Shown here: positions 5,614 to 6,518 of the stretch, piece by piece
How the letters are laid out: every line of letters begins with the position of its first letter
Position numbering within the stretch: position 1 is the stretch's first letter
Assembly (NCBI GenBank): GCA_003973505.1
Contig: QNXT01000294.1
Span: 1-6,518, forward strand
Direction: 5' to 3'
DNA: 6,518 nucleotides
DNA from: Bacteroidota bacterium
Lineage (GTDB): Bacteria > Bacteroidota > Bacteroidia > Bacteroidales > UBA1556
Position numbers and translations under genes: made by a program
The notes under the pieces: model-generated
The model's input: only the letters and a program-made list of their open reading frames with translations
Database searches by the model: none
Told to the model about the DNA's origin: nothing

Positions 5614-6518
5614 ATGCACAAGAAAATTACCTTATTCTTTCTTTTAATTCTATTTAGTTTCCATATAGATGCACAGGAAAATAAAAAGCGTGTACATCAT
5701 TTTATGGAGTTGAAAACGCATTTCGGACAACCTATTATATATAGTGATAGCTTATCAAGCACTTTGAATAAGAGTTTCTTTGCAGCTGATCTGCGTTGGG
5801 GTGTACAAACCAATGGTGAACGAAAGCAAGACCAGTTTCTGGCATTTCCTACTTATGGTGTGGGTATTTATCATGCTTATTTGAATAGCCCCGATACATT
5901 AGGTAGGCCATGGGCTGCTTATTTTTTCTATACAGGACCCATTGTCCGATTTTCACGCTTTACTTTGGGTTATGAAGCAGCTTTAGGCGTGGCATGGAAT
6001 TTCTCGCCTTTCGATCCTATTACAAATAACAAAAATGATTTGATTGGCTCAGAAATTAATGCCTATTTCAATGGTGGTCTTTTTCTTAAATACCGACTTA
6101 GTAATCGCCTTGACCTAGGTGCGGCGGTGGACTTTACCCATTTTTCGAATGGTGCCATGCAGACGCCCAATAAGGGTATGAACCTTAGAGGTGGTAATCT
6201 TAATTTGACTTATCACTTTACACCCAAACATAACGCAGTAAGTGAAGATGGAAGAGCTGAGTTGATTTCTAGGGATTTGGAGAAAATATCCAAATATAAT
6301 GAAATCGCTTTATACTATGCTTTTGGTGGTAAGGCCACAACCATGGAATATGGAACCGGACCTATTTATTTTGCTTCTACTTTCGTAGTCGATTTTAATC
6401 GTCGTTATAGTTGGATTGGAAAATATGGAGCTGGGCTCGATGGCTTTTTTGATTCATCCATTAGCGAAGATTATTTGGGACAGCAAAATACGCCTCTTTC
6501 AAAATATATGTTTTTGGG
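5614..6518 (+). CDS. PagL/acyloxyacyl hydrolase-like outer-membrane protein, 3' end beyond the window
   Basis: The open frame from ATG 5614 runs without a stop to the window edge, giving 301 codons. Residues 1-20 form a signal peptide (MHKKITLFFLLILFSFHIDA) with cleavage likely before Q21. The rest has alternating aromatic strands typical of an outer-membrane beta-barrel. The block FTHFSNGAMQTPNKGMN (174-190) matches the PagL lipid A 3-O-deacylase family, whose catalytic residues in Pseudomonas aeruginosa are H126, S128 and E140. H176 and S178 are present, but the position 12 residues after the serine is N190, not glutamate. PagL itself is one small barrel of about 150 mature residues, whereas this protein is at least twice as long and its second part resembles the first. 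It probably acts on, or binds, lipid A acyl chains, though this is inferred. It is divergently transcribed from the envelope operon. Confidence 0.83.
   Translation, partial: MHKKITLFFLLILFSFHIDAQENKKRVHHFMELKTHFGQPIIYSDSLSSTLNKSFFAADLRWGVQTNGERKQDQFLAFPTYGVGIYHAYLNSPDTLGRPWAAYFFYTGPIVRFSRFTLGYEAALGVAWNFSPFDPITNNKNDLIGSEINAYFNGGLFLKYRLSNRLDLGAAVDFTHFSNGAMQTPNKGMNLRGGNLNLTYHFTPKHNAVSEDGRAELISRDLEKISKYNEIALYYAFGGKATTMEYGTGPIYFASTFVVDFNRRYSWIGKYGAGLDGFFDSSISEDYLGQQNTPLSKYMFL

Overview
The window looks like chromosomal DNA of a Bacteroidota species, AT-rich by eye. Three things point there: two TAnnTTTG-type promoter elements at the single divergent intergenic region, AT-rich leaders without Shine-Dalgarno sequences in front of every gene, and protein families typical of that phylum. 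These include a long acyloxyacyl hydrolase/PagL-like barrel with a signal peptide ending in DA|Q. I cannot name the genus.

Layout: positions 74-5301 hold seven tightly packed genes on the minus strand, with gaps from 33 nt down to a 1-nt overlap, probably read as one operon from a promoter at 5323-5330. In transcription order they are: a membrane-anchored protein with a degenerate PHP-type fold (4111-5301); a GT39/ArnT-like lipid-sugar transferase (2555-4108); a free-standing archaeal-type threonyl-tRNA synthetase editing domain (2119-2529); the manganese exporter MntP (1559-2119); an ICMT/PEMT-like membrane methyltransferase (1016-1546); D-aminoacyl-tRNA deacylase Dtd (560-1012); and a second, shorter ICMT-like methyltransferase (74-526). 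A possible 3' end of a plus-strand gene (3-77) meets the operon tail to tail. Positions 5302-5613 are a divergent intergenic region with two promoters and a large imperfect hairpin (5422-5510) built from about 9-nt units. From 5614 to the window edge runs a plus-strand PagL/acyloxyacyl-hydrolase-like outer-membrane protein, cut off at the right.

The genes fall into two themes. The first is envelope modification: the PHP-like protein, the GT39 transferase, the two membrane methyltransferases and the PagL-like barrel. The second is translation quality control and metal homeostasis: Dtd, the ThrRS-type editing domain and MntP. Dtd and the ThrRS editing domain share the DTD fold, so one operon appears to encode two different trans-acting proofreading proteins. 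The editing domain lacks several residues known to matter in the archaeal enzyme, and the PHP-like protein has lost its HxH motif. These two proteins are the most likely sources of new biology here.
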